The notes beneath the pieces are model-generated. The model worked only from the letters and a program-made list of their open reading frames with translations, was not told where the DNA came from and searched no databases. The translations under genes were made by a program, and so were the position numbers. From Sabethes cyaneus (lineage: Eukaryota > Arthropoda > Insecta > Diptera > Culicidae): a stretch of 64,000 bases of DNA. Every line of letters starts with the position of its first letter. Positions within the stretch are counted from its first letter, which is position 1. Shown here in pieces: positions 1-10,075 of the stretch. The stretch lies in the NCBI RefSeq assembly GCF_943734655.1, contig NC_071355.1:90739449-90803448 (forward strand). The letters are read 5' to 3'.

Positions 1-224
1 ACAAAGCAGCAGCATTGTCTGCTGTTCTTTCTCTGGATTTAATACGAGTTCCATGCATCCCGATTTCGCTTACGTAGCTTACGAGTGAGGCAATGTATTT
101 AATTCGAAATTATAGGGATTTAAAACAAATAGAATGAACTACAAAATTGTGAATGAATTGTAAACGAATTGTCTCTGCCATTGTGTGAGTAATAATTATT
201 TGATATTGTATTAACCTTTCTGGA

Positions 225-230
225 AATAAA
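225..230 (+). terminator. possible poly(A) signal
   Basis: AATAAA is followed within about 20 bases by a GT-rich stretch (cttgtttgtgtcg), the usual layout of a metazoan cleavage and polyadenylation site. It could end a gene lying left of the window. No coding sequence is recognisable upstream in the 224 bases available, so this is only a candidate. Confidence 0.25.
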
Positions 231-239
231 GCGTTGCTT

Positions 240-1976
240 AACTTGTTTGTGTCGTTTTTATTAATTATTAACTTTTTAATATAATTATACTTTTATTGCT
301 ATGTTATGCCATATCATTTTCAAATCGTGTGTCCACTGTCCAAATAATTTAGAAATATTAGACAGAGCTTGTCCCGCAGTCAGATATCGTTTCCTTTGCT
401 CTTCGTTTGATTTCAGAATGAAATTAATACTGAAACATTTTATAATCCATGAAAAAAATCAACTCTTATCGTTAATGCTAACCCAGAATGTCAATGGAAT
501 GCACCTCGGATGCATCAATCCGTACAACTGTTTGCCATCGTTTAAAGAACGAATAAAAATCACAGAATAAATAGGCTATAAATATATTCAATACACTGCA
601 TTTCGCTCGTAGTTTCACTTGTCAATAAAAAAATATCGATGCCCGTTAAAAGTGAACGCTGCAAAGCGCTTCATTACCATGTTCTTCCCGAGTGGAATTT
701 TTTATAGGATTCCAAACACATTGAGACGAGAACTGTTAGGAAATTAAAGCCACTCCCAGCGAAAATAAAAGCCATGGTGCAATGCAGACACCATAATGCA
801 ATAACTTATGCAGAACGCTCGAAGAAAAACCGTCGAACAAAAGAAACTTTTGGTCCCATAAAGAGGTGATAGCCGAAAATATCGCTGTGTCCCCGTTAAC
901 GAACAGAGAGAGAGAAAAAAAACCCGGAAAATTGTCGCAAAGCGTAACGACAAAACAAACGCGAGGAAATTTTCTTTTATTTGTTCGCGCTAAATATTTG
1001 ATGCCTCTATTCTCGTTCGATGCCATTTGCGACCTAGATTGCACATGCAAATTTCCGCAAACCCTTTCCTCGCTCACTCCAATCGAAGCGAAAGGGGACG
1101 ATGAAAATTGACTAGAGGGAAAAAGGTTCCGGATTTAATATGCATCAAAACTTCCCGCAGGGAAGAAGCTCAACTGAAAAAAAACTCCAGGATTTCATTC
1201 GCTGCTGAAATTAACTTTGCTGGTTCACTGGTGCAATATTTGTTTTCACGAGCGTGACTAAAAACGACGACGCTAGGTACGACAGCGACTTGTAAAGGAC
1301 CGACCGCCACGAACAAAGAAGATAATGAGTACGGCTCAACTCGGGTTCGATTTTCGCAGGATTCAGAGACCAGATGTATGGCGAAAGTTTGCGGATTGCG
1401 TGCAGAGAAAAAAATGAAGCAATTTATGGAGTAATTTGCATAAATTAAGTTTGCCACGATTAAAATACTTATTTCTGACAGAGCTAAGTCTGAAGTTAAG
1501 ACAAACCGAACCATAATGGGGCAATTCAGATTTAATCAAATATTTGATCCAGTGGCCAAAGAGCATTTGTGACGGATAGAAGATTTTATTAAATTTTAAA
1601 AACCGTCCGGTATCTGATACATAATCGGGGGTGATCCTTTATCTGATCAAACCGATAGTTTTTATTCAGATTAATTTTTACGAGACTAGTGGTAGCAATT
1701 GAATCTCGAGAATTGAAATATGATATATTCGAAATTGTTTAGTGAGCAGAAAACGAAATCAGATAAAGATAGTCAGATTCGGCAAAGTAAAAGAAACCTG
1801 ACAAGGTCTGGAAAAAGAAAGATGAAAACAACTGGCGTGCCCAGACTGAGGCACATGGGAGCATGTGCCGCAACTTTTTTATAAAATTTAATACTGAACA
1901 TTTTAATTCAACATTATGTAATCTGAACGTTCGGACATTTTTGCCTAACTTCTAACTAAACAATAATCAAACCAAA
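240..1976. other. AT-rich interval, no gene recognised
   Basis: Short open frames occur on both strands (for example 301-570 plus and 736-1077 minus) but they overlap, are rich in F, S, C and L codons typical of AT-rich noncoding DNA, and match no family I know. No TIR, LTR or tandem array was seen. Confidence 0.5.
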
Positions 1977-2232
1977 AGTCCTCTACGGACTCGAGACCGT
2001 AACTTTACTGACGGAAGACATACGGGCATTTACCAAATTCGAACGAAAAGTATTGCGAACTAATATTTCCGGAGTACAAACGGAAAAAAGTGGCGTAGGC
2101 ATACGAACCTCAAGCTGCAGGCACTACTTAGAGAAATTCCCATCGTACAGCTGGCAAATTTGGGAGACTACGGCTGGCCGGCCACGTCGCAAGGACGCTG
2201 AACGACTGTGCAGTAAAATCCGTTCACTTTAA
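1977..2232 (+). pseudogene. LINE-A reverse transcriptase C-terminal remnant, left part
   Basis: The plus strand reads as a broken version of the C-terminal region shared by the other LINE-A copies here: a VLYGLETVTLL stretch, FERKVLRT, a degenerate GVQ segment, LLREIPIVQLANL, a GHVAR core and finally DCAVKSVHF. The host frame then stops at a TTAA at 2229-2232 and resumes at 7375, where KNTTSSRNRGA continues it. The copy at 41271-41459 minus reads DCAVKYILLKNVVG across the same point, so this is one LINE split by a later insertion. It has frameshifts and is not functional. LINE reverse transcriptases copy their own RNA at a nicked genomic target in the nucleus. Confidence 0.75.
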
Positions 2233-2370
2233 CCCTCAATTGATCAACCGGGTACACCTGTACCTTTTTCAGGTTTTGTGTTCTAGTTTCGGCATGATCC
2301 TTTTGAAATAACGCGAAAAGACTCCAAATACTCGTTACTTGGCCGATAACTCATAAATTCAACCATTCAG

Positions 2371-3328
2371 AGTAGGGCGGGGCATAAGTGCGATGTTTGA
2401 AGTTGACATCAATTTTCGTGAGATATAAAGAAGGACAACAACATAATATATTTTACAGTGATGCAGTAAGTCAATGTCTTCACATTCAACTATAAATCAT
2501 CTGCGGTAATAGTGTTTTGCAAAATAAATTCTTCTTTCTTCTGATCAAGTGCAGATTCGCACTTTTACCCCACTAGCGGGGCAAAAGTGCGAATACCGCG
2601 GGGCAAAAGTTCGAGGCTAGAATCCATGAAATTAGCCCAGCAGTAGCTAACAAAACCATATTATCTTCAATCTGCGTTATGTTTCGGTAAGGAATATTCT
2701 CAATTTGCACCTTTTCTATTATGCGCTGGTGTATTGCAGCCTCCGTTAGATCGAAACTTTTCCAAACGTTTGTTTTTTGTTTCATCAACGGAAACACATT
2801 GTTTGCCTTCGGCCAACATTTGTAGAGCACACAGTTTTCTGCAGATCTTTCATTTCTACTATCTGTAATATAGTGCCTAAAGCTGACTATAATTAGCTAT
2901 ACATTTTTGCCTCGTTCATGAATCACACTTTTGCCCCGTCCGTGAATCGAACTTTTACCCCGCTTGGCGCTTGACGGGGTTAGATTAAATTACGGAAAAG
3001 CGAAATATATTTTGTAAATTATTTTCCCCGTATTTTCATCTGTTTTGAATGTGAGTGATGTAAAACGCTGCTACAAATTTTCAACAAGTAATATCCTCCT
3101 GTTGATATCGTATTTGCCGTATAACGAAAAATTACATCAAAATCGCCCTAAAATAACATTTGCACATAACTCAGCAACTATGATTCGTAAGCAACCAAAG
3201 TTTACGTTAGATTCAAGCTGTCAAAGTAGTCACCCATCCATGCCAATGTAGACAATTTACTCGGAATCTGCACCGATAAATCATTGAATCGCACTTTTAC
3301 CCGCATCGTACTTTTACCCCTCCTTACT
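2371..3328. mobile_element. 958 bp TIR element with eight GGGGYAAAAGTNCGA motifs
   Basis: The ends form imperfect inverted repeats of 25 bp (20 of 25 identical): left AGTAGGGCGGGG with AAGTGCGATG, right reverse complement AGTAAGGAGGGG with AAGTACGATG. The core motif GGGGYAAAAGTNCGA recurs eight times in both orientations, near 2380, 2552, 2576, 2598, 2926, 2947, 3288 and 3304. No transposase frame is present. Clustered subterminal motifs suggest transposase binding sites in a nonautonomous DNA transposon. No target duplication could be fixed, so the superfamily is unknown. Confidence 0.55.
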
Positions 3329-3334
3329 CTATAT

Positions 3335-3438
3335 CAGCGGTTCCCAAATGGGGGTTCGCCAAAACTTTAGTTCACTGCAGAATAGTATAGGGAAATCTGT
3401 CAAGGGTACGCGAACCAAAAAAAGGTTGGGAACCACTG
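3335..3438. mobile_element. 104 bp hAT-type MITE
   Basis: The ends are CAGCGGTTCCCAA and TTGGGAACCACTG, near-perfect inverted repeats of the CAGNGGTTCCCAA type used by many hAT elements. They are flanked by a perfect 8 bp duplication, CTCTATAT, at 3327-3334 and 3439-3446, the length expected for hAT. There is no coding capacity. It inserted at the right edge of the motif-rich element. Confidence 0.85.
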
Positions 3439-3598
3439 CTCTATATGAAAACGTGTCTAGAAAAAAATTTGAGTTTTTAATCGTCAAAGTTAAATACTCC
3501 GATTTTGATCAACCGGGTACACCTGTACCCACTCACCCATTTCATGTAAAAAGGATGAGAATGGGAACTGTTCATCATATCACATAATATATTTATCT

Positions 3599-5645
3599 TC
3601 TATACCTATAAAAGAGGATTTCTGTCTGTCTGTCTGTCTGTCCGTATGTTCCTTTTAGAATCGAAAATTACTTGACCGATCGGCGTGAAAATTTGCATAC
3701 AGGGGTTTTTGGGGCTACGGAAGGTTCTCTCGATGGCAAAAGTCCCCTTCCCCCACTAAGAGGGGGGGGGGGGCTCCCATACAAATCTATGCCCAAAAAA
3801 ATGGATTTCTGTCTGCCCGAATGTTCCTTATAGAATCGAAAACTACTGAACCGATCGGCGTGAAAATTTGCATATAGGGGTTTTTAGGGCCAGAGAAGGT
3901 TCTTATGATGGTTAGAGACCCCTCCTCCCACTAAGAGGGGGGGCTGCCATACAAATGAAACACAAATTTCTGCATAACTCGAGAATTAATCAAGCAAATG
4001 GAACAAAATTTTACATTTCGGTGTTTTTGGAGACAAGAATTTTTTCTATGGTGAATTGAGACCCCTCCCCACTTTAGGAGGGGGGCTCCTATACAAATGA
4101 AATACAAATTTCCTCATAACTCGAAAACTAATTAATCAAATGGAACCGTATGTGGCATGTGGGTGTTTTTGGAGGCATGAATTATTTTTATGATGATTTG
4201 AGACCTCTTACCTTTTTAGGAGGGGGGGGGCTCCCATACAAATGAAATACAAATTTCCTTATAACTCGAGAACTAATCAAGCAAATGGAACAAAATTTAG
4301 CTTGTGGGTGTTTTTGCAGGCAATTTTTTTTCTATGGTGAATTGAGACCCCTCCCCGCTTTAGGAGGGGAATAATGACCCCTCTCCCTTTTAAGAGGGAG
4401 GGGGCTTCCATACACATGAAATACAAATTTATTCATAACTCGATAACTATTCAAGCAAATGGAACAAAATTAGACATGTGGGTGTTTTTGGAGACAAGAA
4501 TGTTTTTTATGGTGAATTGAAACCTTTCCCTGCTTTAGGAGGGGGCTCCTATACAAATGAAATACAAATTTCCTAATAACTAAAGAATTAATTAATCAAA
4601 TGGAACCATATTGTGTGGGTGTGGGACCATATTGTGTGGGTGTTTTTGGAGGCATGAAATTTTTCTATGATGAATTAGGACCCCTTACCTTTTTAGGAGG
4701 GGGAGGGCTCCCATACAAATGAAATACAAATTTCCTCATAACTCGAGAACTAATTAATCAAATGGAACCATATTTGGCATGTGGGTGCTTTTGGTGGCAT
4801 GCATTTTTTCTATGATGAATTTGGACCCCTTACAACTTTGATGAAATACAAATTTCCTCATAACTCGAAAAGTAATCAAGCAAATGGAACCAATTTGGCA
4901 TGTGGGGGCTTTGGAGATAGGATTTTTTAATGATGGTTTGAGACCCCTCACCCCTGTGGTAGGGGGATAAGGACTATCATACAAATAAAACAGAATTTTT
5001 TGCGTAACTCAAAAACTAATCAAACTCGAGAAATTTTAGACTTTTTCATAAAACATTAATCAATAACAAGACCACCAAAAACTATCAAAAGTAGCATTAG
5101 ATAATTCAGCGCGAGACGGCCACAGGTCGCGAATGTTGCCGGCGACCTGCCGTCGGATTCGCCGGCCACTGCGGGGAGACAGCCCCCCGTAGAGATCACC
5201 TCTATCTAGGTTTATTTATTTTCCTAGATCTACTGACCTCTATTACTTTCCTTCAGTTGGGTCACCCCTGCGAAATGGTACTTTGTACGAAAAGATTTTC
5301 CGTGAAATGGTACATCCCGCGTAAGGTTTTTCGCGAAATGGTATTCTGCGAAATTCTATATTCCGCGTTATGGTCAACCGAGAATTGGTGTTCCGCAAAA
5401 TGGTATTCGGCGAAATGGTTTGTAATGATAGCGAATTTTTAAATGCTATCCGCTTTATTTTATCAAGCTAAGCGATGGGGGGAGTTGTTTGCTACTTTAC
5501 TGTGAGGAAAATTTGTATATTAAAACACCCATGAACTCCCCAGAAACTTGCAAAACTCAAGATTGTGAGAAAGGTCATCCGAGATTCACGATTTATTACA
5601 ACACAGTTTAATTTGTGGCAATACGAAGTTTGTCGGGTTAGCTAG
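3599..5645 (+). mobile_element. Helitron-like nonautonomous element, copy 1
   Basis: It begins TCTATACCTATAAAAGAGG followed by a short GTCT microsatellite and ends GTCGGGTTAGCTAG followed by T, matching the TC...CTAG-T ends of Helitrons. The middle is a tandem array of about eight units of roughly 145 bp, each with a CTCGAGAACTAATC segment, AATGGAACC and GGGTGTTTTTGG, and G-rich/C-rich runs. Near the 3' end is a GC-rich block with GTTGCCGGCGACCTGC. No Rep or helicase frame is present. Compared with copy 2 at 27589-29552 it carries an extra block of about 370 bp (about 5180-5550). Confidence 0.75.
5262..5435. repeat. degenerate tandem repeat of a GCGAAATGGTAY motif
   Basis: Variants of GCGAAATGGTA recur about eight times at intervals of roughly 20-27 bases, inside the block that Helitron copy 1 has and copy 2 lacks. 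It reads as a 61-codon open frame only because the period is close to a multiple of three. It is a minisatellite-like insertion rather than a gene. Confidence 0.6.
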
Positions 5646-5826
5646 TGACCATATAAAAACAACTGATTTTTATATACTTTAGGGACTTTTTTGCGTGGTC
5701 TAAACATACACTCGTGACTTTTTTGCGTGGTCAGGCTTGCGTTGCTCTTTTTGCTTCGATTTTTATCTTTTGACTTCAGCGCCTTAGTCAAACAAAATTC
5801 GGAAAAGTAGTGTATAGAGTAATTGT

Positions 5827-6026
5827 AGAATTAATTATTGTCTACAATATTGCTGAAGCATGTACGGTTTTATCTTTTGTATTTATGGCGCTATAGGACT
5901 GCAATTTCGTTTGTGACAAAAATAGTGCTCTTTTTGAGACTAATGGAAGAGCAACCCAATAGCGCCATTAATACAAAAGATAAAACTATACTTAGTTCAC
6001 CAATATTGCAGATAATGATTAACTCT
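5827..6026. mobile_element. foldback MITE, about 200 bp
   Basis: Two arms of about 67 bp (5829-5895 and 5959-6024) are inverted copies. Both contain GGTTTTATCTTTTGTATT or its near match, a GGCGCTAT block and a CAATATTG block. The sequence could fold into one long hairpin. No coding capacity. Its outer arm resembles that of the MITE at 6876-7072. Confidence 0.7.
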
Positions 6027-6049
6027 GCAATTTTCCTATCCACTACTTA

Positions 6050-6328
6050 TGACTTTTACTTGTCGCCAGGACAGGTTCTCGTCTACAGTTTGGATGTCGT
6101 TGGCTAAGCGGCGTCGCCAGGAGCCTCTGGGTCTACGCTGTCCTTGCGGATTCCAGTCGAGTGTTTCTCGGCAGATCTCGTTCGCTCCTTTCCTCAAGGT
6201 GTGTCCGATCCAATGTCACCTACGTTCAAGAATTTGTTTTACTGCCGGCTGTTGATGATATCGACGATGGAGTTCCTCATTGAATATCCAGTTGTCAGGC
6301 CACCAGACACGATATAGGGCACGGAAGG
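6050..6328 (-). pseudogene. RTE LINE 3' fragment
   Basis: On the minus strand this matches the C-terminal coding region and 3' end of the RTE element at 59231-62081: the segments around GGVRWNGSDT, the conserved RRWGRPR-like arginine-rich block and the ACAGGTAAAAGTC region are recognisable, for example the run coding CAAGGACAGCGTAGACCC. It is 5'-truncated and interrupted by frameshifts and stops. It lies inside the piggyBac-like nest, so the insertion postdates or accompanied growth of that nest. Confidence 0.75.
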
Positions 6329-6362
6329 GTATTTTCGGCCCATTAAGCGATTGCTTCTATTT

Positions 6363-6497
6363 TTCAGCCTATGGCCTAGTTCTAGTGGAAGAACAGGTAG
6401 CTTTGACGGTCTTTTTATAAAAAATAGGAGATTACTTACAGACTTAAGAAAATAGTTATAACATATTTATATTGTATGTGGGCAAAAATAGGCTGAA
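6363..6497. mobile_element. 135 bp MITE with TTCAGCCTA ends
   Basis: The termini TTCAGCCTAT and ATAGGCTGAA are perfect 10 bp inverted repeats. A second copy lies at 24978-25127 and shares GTGGA(A)GAACA and AAATAGTTATAA in the same order. No coding capacity; no certain target duplication. Confidence 0.6.
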
Positions 6498-6538
6498 TTT
6501 AGAAACATCCCGTACCTGAATGAGTAAGAATTTATTTT

Positions 6539-6808
6539 TCACACATCAATTTCATGCTGAATGATTGAGTGATTTACTCCAGATGTTATTTGAATCCCCA
6601 AAAATGTTTTAAACTCGCGCACAGTGAGATCTTTCCATTGAAATTGTGGTTTGGTAGGGTTATTGGTATTATATGTTTTATAAACAAGTTTAGCCTTTAT
6701 GTTGGTGTGCTTTATGATAATATTAATCATTTCATCGGTAAAAATGGATTCGAAAGTGTCACTCTCAGACATAGTTTTTGTTCGCGTGCGGAGCAAGAAG
6801 GAGAACAT
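6539..6808 (-). pseudogene. piggyBac-like transposase, N-terminal remnant
   Basis: The minus strand encodes about 89 residues ending at an in-frame stop. The segment SDTFESIFTDEMINIIIKHT followed about 35 residues later by WKDLTVREFKTFLGI matches the start of the DDE transposase domain of piggyBac proteins (F-x-x-F-F-T-D-E-x-x-x-x-I and L-T-x-x-E-h-K-x-F-L-G-h). That domain normally continues for another 300-400 residues with the catalytic aspartates; none of that is present. The family cuts and pastes DNA at TTAA in the nucleus. The upstream sequence (6809-7374) leads to a TTAA-bounded terminal repeat, so this is probably the remnant of the element that made the nest. Confidence 0.7.
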
Positions 6809-6875
6809 TAAGACCCTCTATAGTTTTTGTTGATCGGTGCGGTCCACTTCTTTAGCGTACAACGTTGTGCAATGG

Positions 6876-7072
6876 AGTTTTGTAGTTACTATCTACAAAA
6901 TTGCTGAATAAAGTTTTGCTGTATCGTTTGTATCTACGATGCCACTCTCGGTGCTGCTATTCCGCTGGTAGCCAAGCGAATGTTCATTTGATTATCAACG
7001 GGGTTGCAGCCCTATAGCACTATAGTTACAGTCTAGCATTATTCAGCAAACTTGTAGATAATAACTAGTTCT
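6876..7072. mobile_element. foldback MITE, about 197 bp
   Basis: The left arm (AGTTTTGTAGTTACTATC, then TACAAAATTGCTGAATAA) is matched in reverse complement at the right end (AGAACTAGTTATTATCTAC, then GTTTGCTGAATAA), about 36 bp with few mismatches. It lies in the 5' untranslated part of the piggyBac-like remnant. Confidence 0.65.
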
Positions 7073-7374
7073 TCAAATGACCCATATATAGTTTTATCAC
7101 ATTTTGCTTGGTTGAGGCAGTACTGTCAAATGAATCAAAATTGTGTCAAAATGATCGAGCCATCCCTGTGGTCATCATTTGTTAATGGCCCCACAACAAC
7201 GTATAAAGGATACAGCAATATCAATAATCATTGTTCAAATACGAAAGAAACCAAAAAGGATGAATGAGAACGCTTTTAAGGTTTTAACTGCTAAAGATGC
7301 ACAGTAAGGATTAGTGGGTACAGGTGTACCCGTTTGGTCAGATTGCGTTGAAATTTTGGTTGATAAATTGAGGG

Positions 7375-7860
7375 TTAAAAATACCACCAGCTCCAGGAAT
7401 AGAGGGGCCATACGTGCGAGCAGGGTTGCCACATGCACAGATTATTCTGTGTTTAACAGATATTTGAAAGAAATCGCATGTACAGAATCTGTATGCATAG
7501 AATACAGATTTTCACCAAATTACACAGATTAAACAGATTTTTGAACTTTTACATGAGAGTGAAAGAGACGGAAATAGTCAGCAAAATGACTCTCTATCTC
7601 TTTCAGTTTCATTGTTTTGCATTGGACAGATTTTTGCACAGATATTTTTCCTCGCCGTACAGATTATCAGATTTTTCCAACAAAAAACACAGAATTATAT
7701 GTGGCATCCCTGCGTGCGAGATGGCTCGACCAGGTTGAAGCCAACTTGCGTGTGTTGGGATGCTCAACAATTAGCGATGAGTAGCCCATGACCGAGTACA
7801 GTGGAGAGGAATGGTTGATACGACAAGAGTCAACCAGCTATATGTTGTTAGAAGCCAAAA
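7375..7860 (+). pseudogene. LINE-A C-terminal remnant, right part
   Basis: This continues the LINE relic that ends at 2232. It reads KNTTSSRNRGAIRAS, is interrupted at 7421-7712 by a hAT MITE, then resumes with RWLDQVEANLRVLGCSTISDE, a stop, and MTEYSGEEWLI. The order matches RARWLDQVEADLRV and TEYNGEEFLI in the copy at 41271-41459 minus. The LINE-A 3' tail seen in other copies is not recognisable after 7860. Confidence 0.75.
7421..7712. mobile_element. 292 bp hAT-type MITE
   Basis: The ends CAGGGTTGCCACAT and ATGTGGCATCCCTG form inverted repeats with one mismatch in 14, and the perfect 8 bp duplication CGTGCGAG flanks the element at 7413-7420 and 7713-7720. Length, target duplication and CAGGG start all fit hAT. 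Inside, CACAGATT-like words recur. It interrupts the RARW segment of a LINE-A relic. Confidence 0.9.
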
Positions 7861-8847
7861 GTTGTAAGAATTATGGGTTGCTAACTAGACTTTAAGTGAT
7901 GGATAAAAAGAAGGCAGCGCGGGTGACCAAGATGCGCAGTGCCACCCGTCAGAATGTGGAAAGACACAAACAGAAGAAGATGCAGTGAAACCAAATCTTT
8001 CGGGAGAAAAAGCGCTACCTGCAAGATCAGGAATATGCCGAATTGGAGCGGCTGCAGCGTTCTCAGGAAACGCGAAAGTTCTACCAGAAAGTGAACGGAT
8101 CCCGCAAAGGCTTTGTGACGCGAGCCGAAATGTATCGAGATAAGACTGGCAGTATTCTGACGGACGATCGTGAGGTGACCGATAGGTGAAAGCAGCGCTT
8201 CGACGAACACCTGAATGGCGCCCAGGTGGAGAACCATGGCGGCAAGGAAAGCGATTTCGACAGCGCAAAAAATAGGACGGAGGTGTCAGCCCCAACGATA
8301 GGCGAAGTTAAGGAGGCCATCATGCAACTAAAGAACAACAAGTCAGCTAGGAAAGATGGCATCGGAACGTAGCTTATTAAAATGGGACCAGTAAAGCTGG
8401 CTGTTTGTAGGCACCGGCTAATTGTTAGAATTTGGGATACGAAACAGCTGCCGGAGGAGTGGAAAGATGGGGTTATCTGCCCGATCTATAAAAAGGGCGT
8501 CAAGCTGGACTGTGAGAACTATCGAGCGATCACCGTTCTCAATGCCGCCCATAAAGTGCTGTCCGAAATCATTTTCCGCCTAATATCACCAATTACGAAA
8601 AGATTTGTGGGAACTCATCAAACCGGCTTCGTCGGAGGTTGGTCTACAAGGGATCAAATATTTACACTGCGGCAAATCCTGCAAAAGGGCCGTGAATACA
8701 GAGTTCCCACGCACCATTTGTGGGTTGACTTCAAAGCCGCATATGATACCATCGGTCGTAAAGAGCTATGGAAAATTATGGACGAGAATAGCTTCCCCAG
8801 GAAGCTCATAAAACTGATTAAATCTACGATGGATAGAACACAATGCT

Positions 8848-10075
8848 TGTAACACTTTCTCAGTGCTTGTAACTCATTGGGTGGACGCAACCTGTTGCAT
8901 TCATTGTTCTTGCCCGGCTAAGCAAATGTAACAGTCTTTAAGATCCACGAACAGCCAATGGAAGTATATTAAACAGCGCTTGTATTTTTACATCTATTCT
9001 CACATTTCTATCAGCTTAGCCTATGCCTACCTAAGTTGCCCTATCACCTCACGCTTGATGTTCACTTGGTTAAGAATTTGTTCTTTTGTTTACGTTCGAA
9101 TGCGCTTTCATCAGATAGCGCTATGTGCGCTTCACTCGGCTCGCTCACTTGTATCGGTTCACACGACTGTGGTTACTTCAGCAATACCTGTGCCTACTCA
9201 CTCGGATTCGATCCATCCTGCTGGGACGAAATCTACAGGAAGTCACTTCGGCACTCAGTGCCTACTCGTATGGATTCGATCCGTCCTTCTGGGACGATTA
9301 GTAAACAGATGCCACTTCAGCACTCAGTGCCTACTCACTCGGATTCGATCCGTCCTGCTGGGACGAGGGCTATACGGAACTCACTTCGGCACTCCGTGCC
9401 AACTCCTGCGGATACGATCCGTCCTGCTGGGATGCTTAACGAGGAATTAGGAATTTGATAACTGCATCCCACGTGGTACCGCGACTTCAGGTCTCCTTAA
9501 AACACCCTAAAATAAGTGGCATTAATATCTTAAATGCCATCAAGCGATAAGTGCCTACCTCAGCCGAGGATGGTATTAGCTGCTAAGGATGGATGTCGTC
9601 GCCTCATCAGCACGTGGCTCTTCCCGTGGAAAGTCTGGTGAGTTATACCAGGTTAAGTGCGTGCTACACGTGCTTGCCTTACAAGCCTTTTGTCTTGGAG
9701 CTTGTTCAGCCAGATATCATCACCAACGTTTCGTGTCCGGCTTTATCGCAGTTTTCCAACGATAGCCGTATCACTTGATTATCTCCACTATGGTGTTCTG
9801 TGCACGTGAAGATCAGGAACGAGATCGCCTGTTCTTGTTTATCCGACTAAACACTGGGAGACTAACTGCGAAACTGAGTTCTCCTATAGTCTAATACAGT
9901 GGTATCTGATCTGTATTGAGCGAGCGAGTGAGCGGAAATGTGACGTTGTCAAATGACAATTGTAACGCGTTTGCGCTAAGTTTGCGTTTCATGTAATGCT
10001 CTGTAGCCATAATAATTTAGGGTGCAACCACCTATTGTTATCTCCGGTTTACGCCTAATTTTGTTCATTGTAACA
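8848..10075. mobile_element. 1228 bp candidate solo LTR
   Basis: The segment starts TGTAACACTT and ends CATTGTAACA, giving TG...CA LTR termini, and is flanked by a 4 bp duplication TGCT at 8844-8847 and 10076-10079. Taking out the segment and one TGCT joins ...ACACAATGCT to GTGTTCGGATTT, which restores the LINE-B frame through QCCVRISGG; the same residues are contiguous in the copy at 32498-32683 minus. No gag, protease or pol is inside, as expected for a solo LTR left by recombination between two LTRs. The 4 bp duplication would suit a Ty3/Gypsy element. It holds a 68 bp tandem repeat. Confidence 0.75.
9181..9436. repeat. four-unit tandem repeat, about 68 bp, inside the LTR
   Basis: Each unit carries CACTCAGTGCCTACTC, GGATTCGATCCGTCC and TGCTGGGACGA, in that order. 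Units start near 9181, 9251, 9321 and 9389. They could be enhancer-like repeats of the LTR. Open frames across them reflect the periodicity, not a gene. Confidence 0.85.

Larger units (their letters stand above)
2233..7374. mobile_element. composite piggyBac-like TTAA element with nested insertions
   Basis: The interval is flanked by TTAA at 2229-2232 and 7375-7378, the target duplication of piggyBac elements. The left end starts CCCTCAATTGATCAACC and goes on to a GGGTACACCTGTACC palindrome; the right end, read inward on the minus strand, starts CCCTCAATTTATCAACC and has the same palindrome at about 7318-7333. A third copy of this terminal sequence lies at 3506-3525, so the end is duplicated or a second truncated copy is present. 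A piggyBac-type transposase N-terminus lies inside on the minus strand (6539-6808). Everything else inside is later insertions: a motif-rich TIR element, a 104 bp hAT MITE, a Helitron, foldback MITEs and an RTE scrap. Removing 2233-7374 plus one TTAA restores LINE-A reading across the junction. Confidence 0.75.

Noticed and set aside
3599..5645. CRISPR-like array because of regularly spaced repeats of about 145 bp
   Set aside because: The units are long and continuous with no unique spacers, the DNA is eukaryotic and transposon-rich, and Helitron ends explain the structure.
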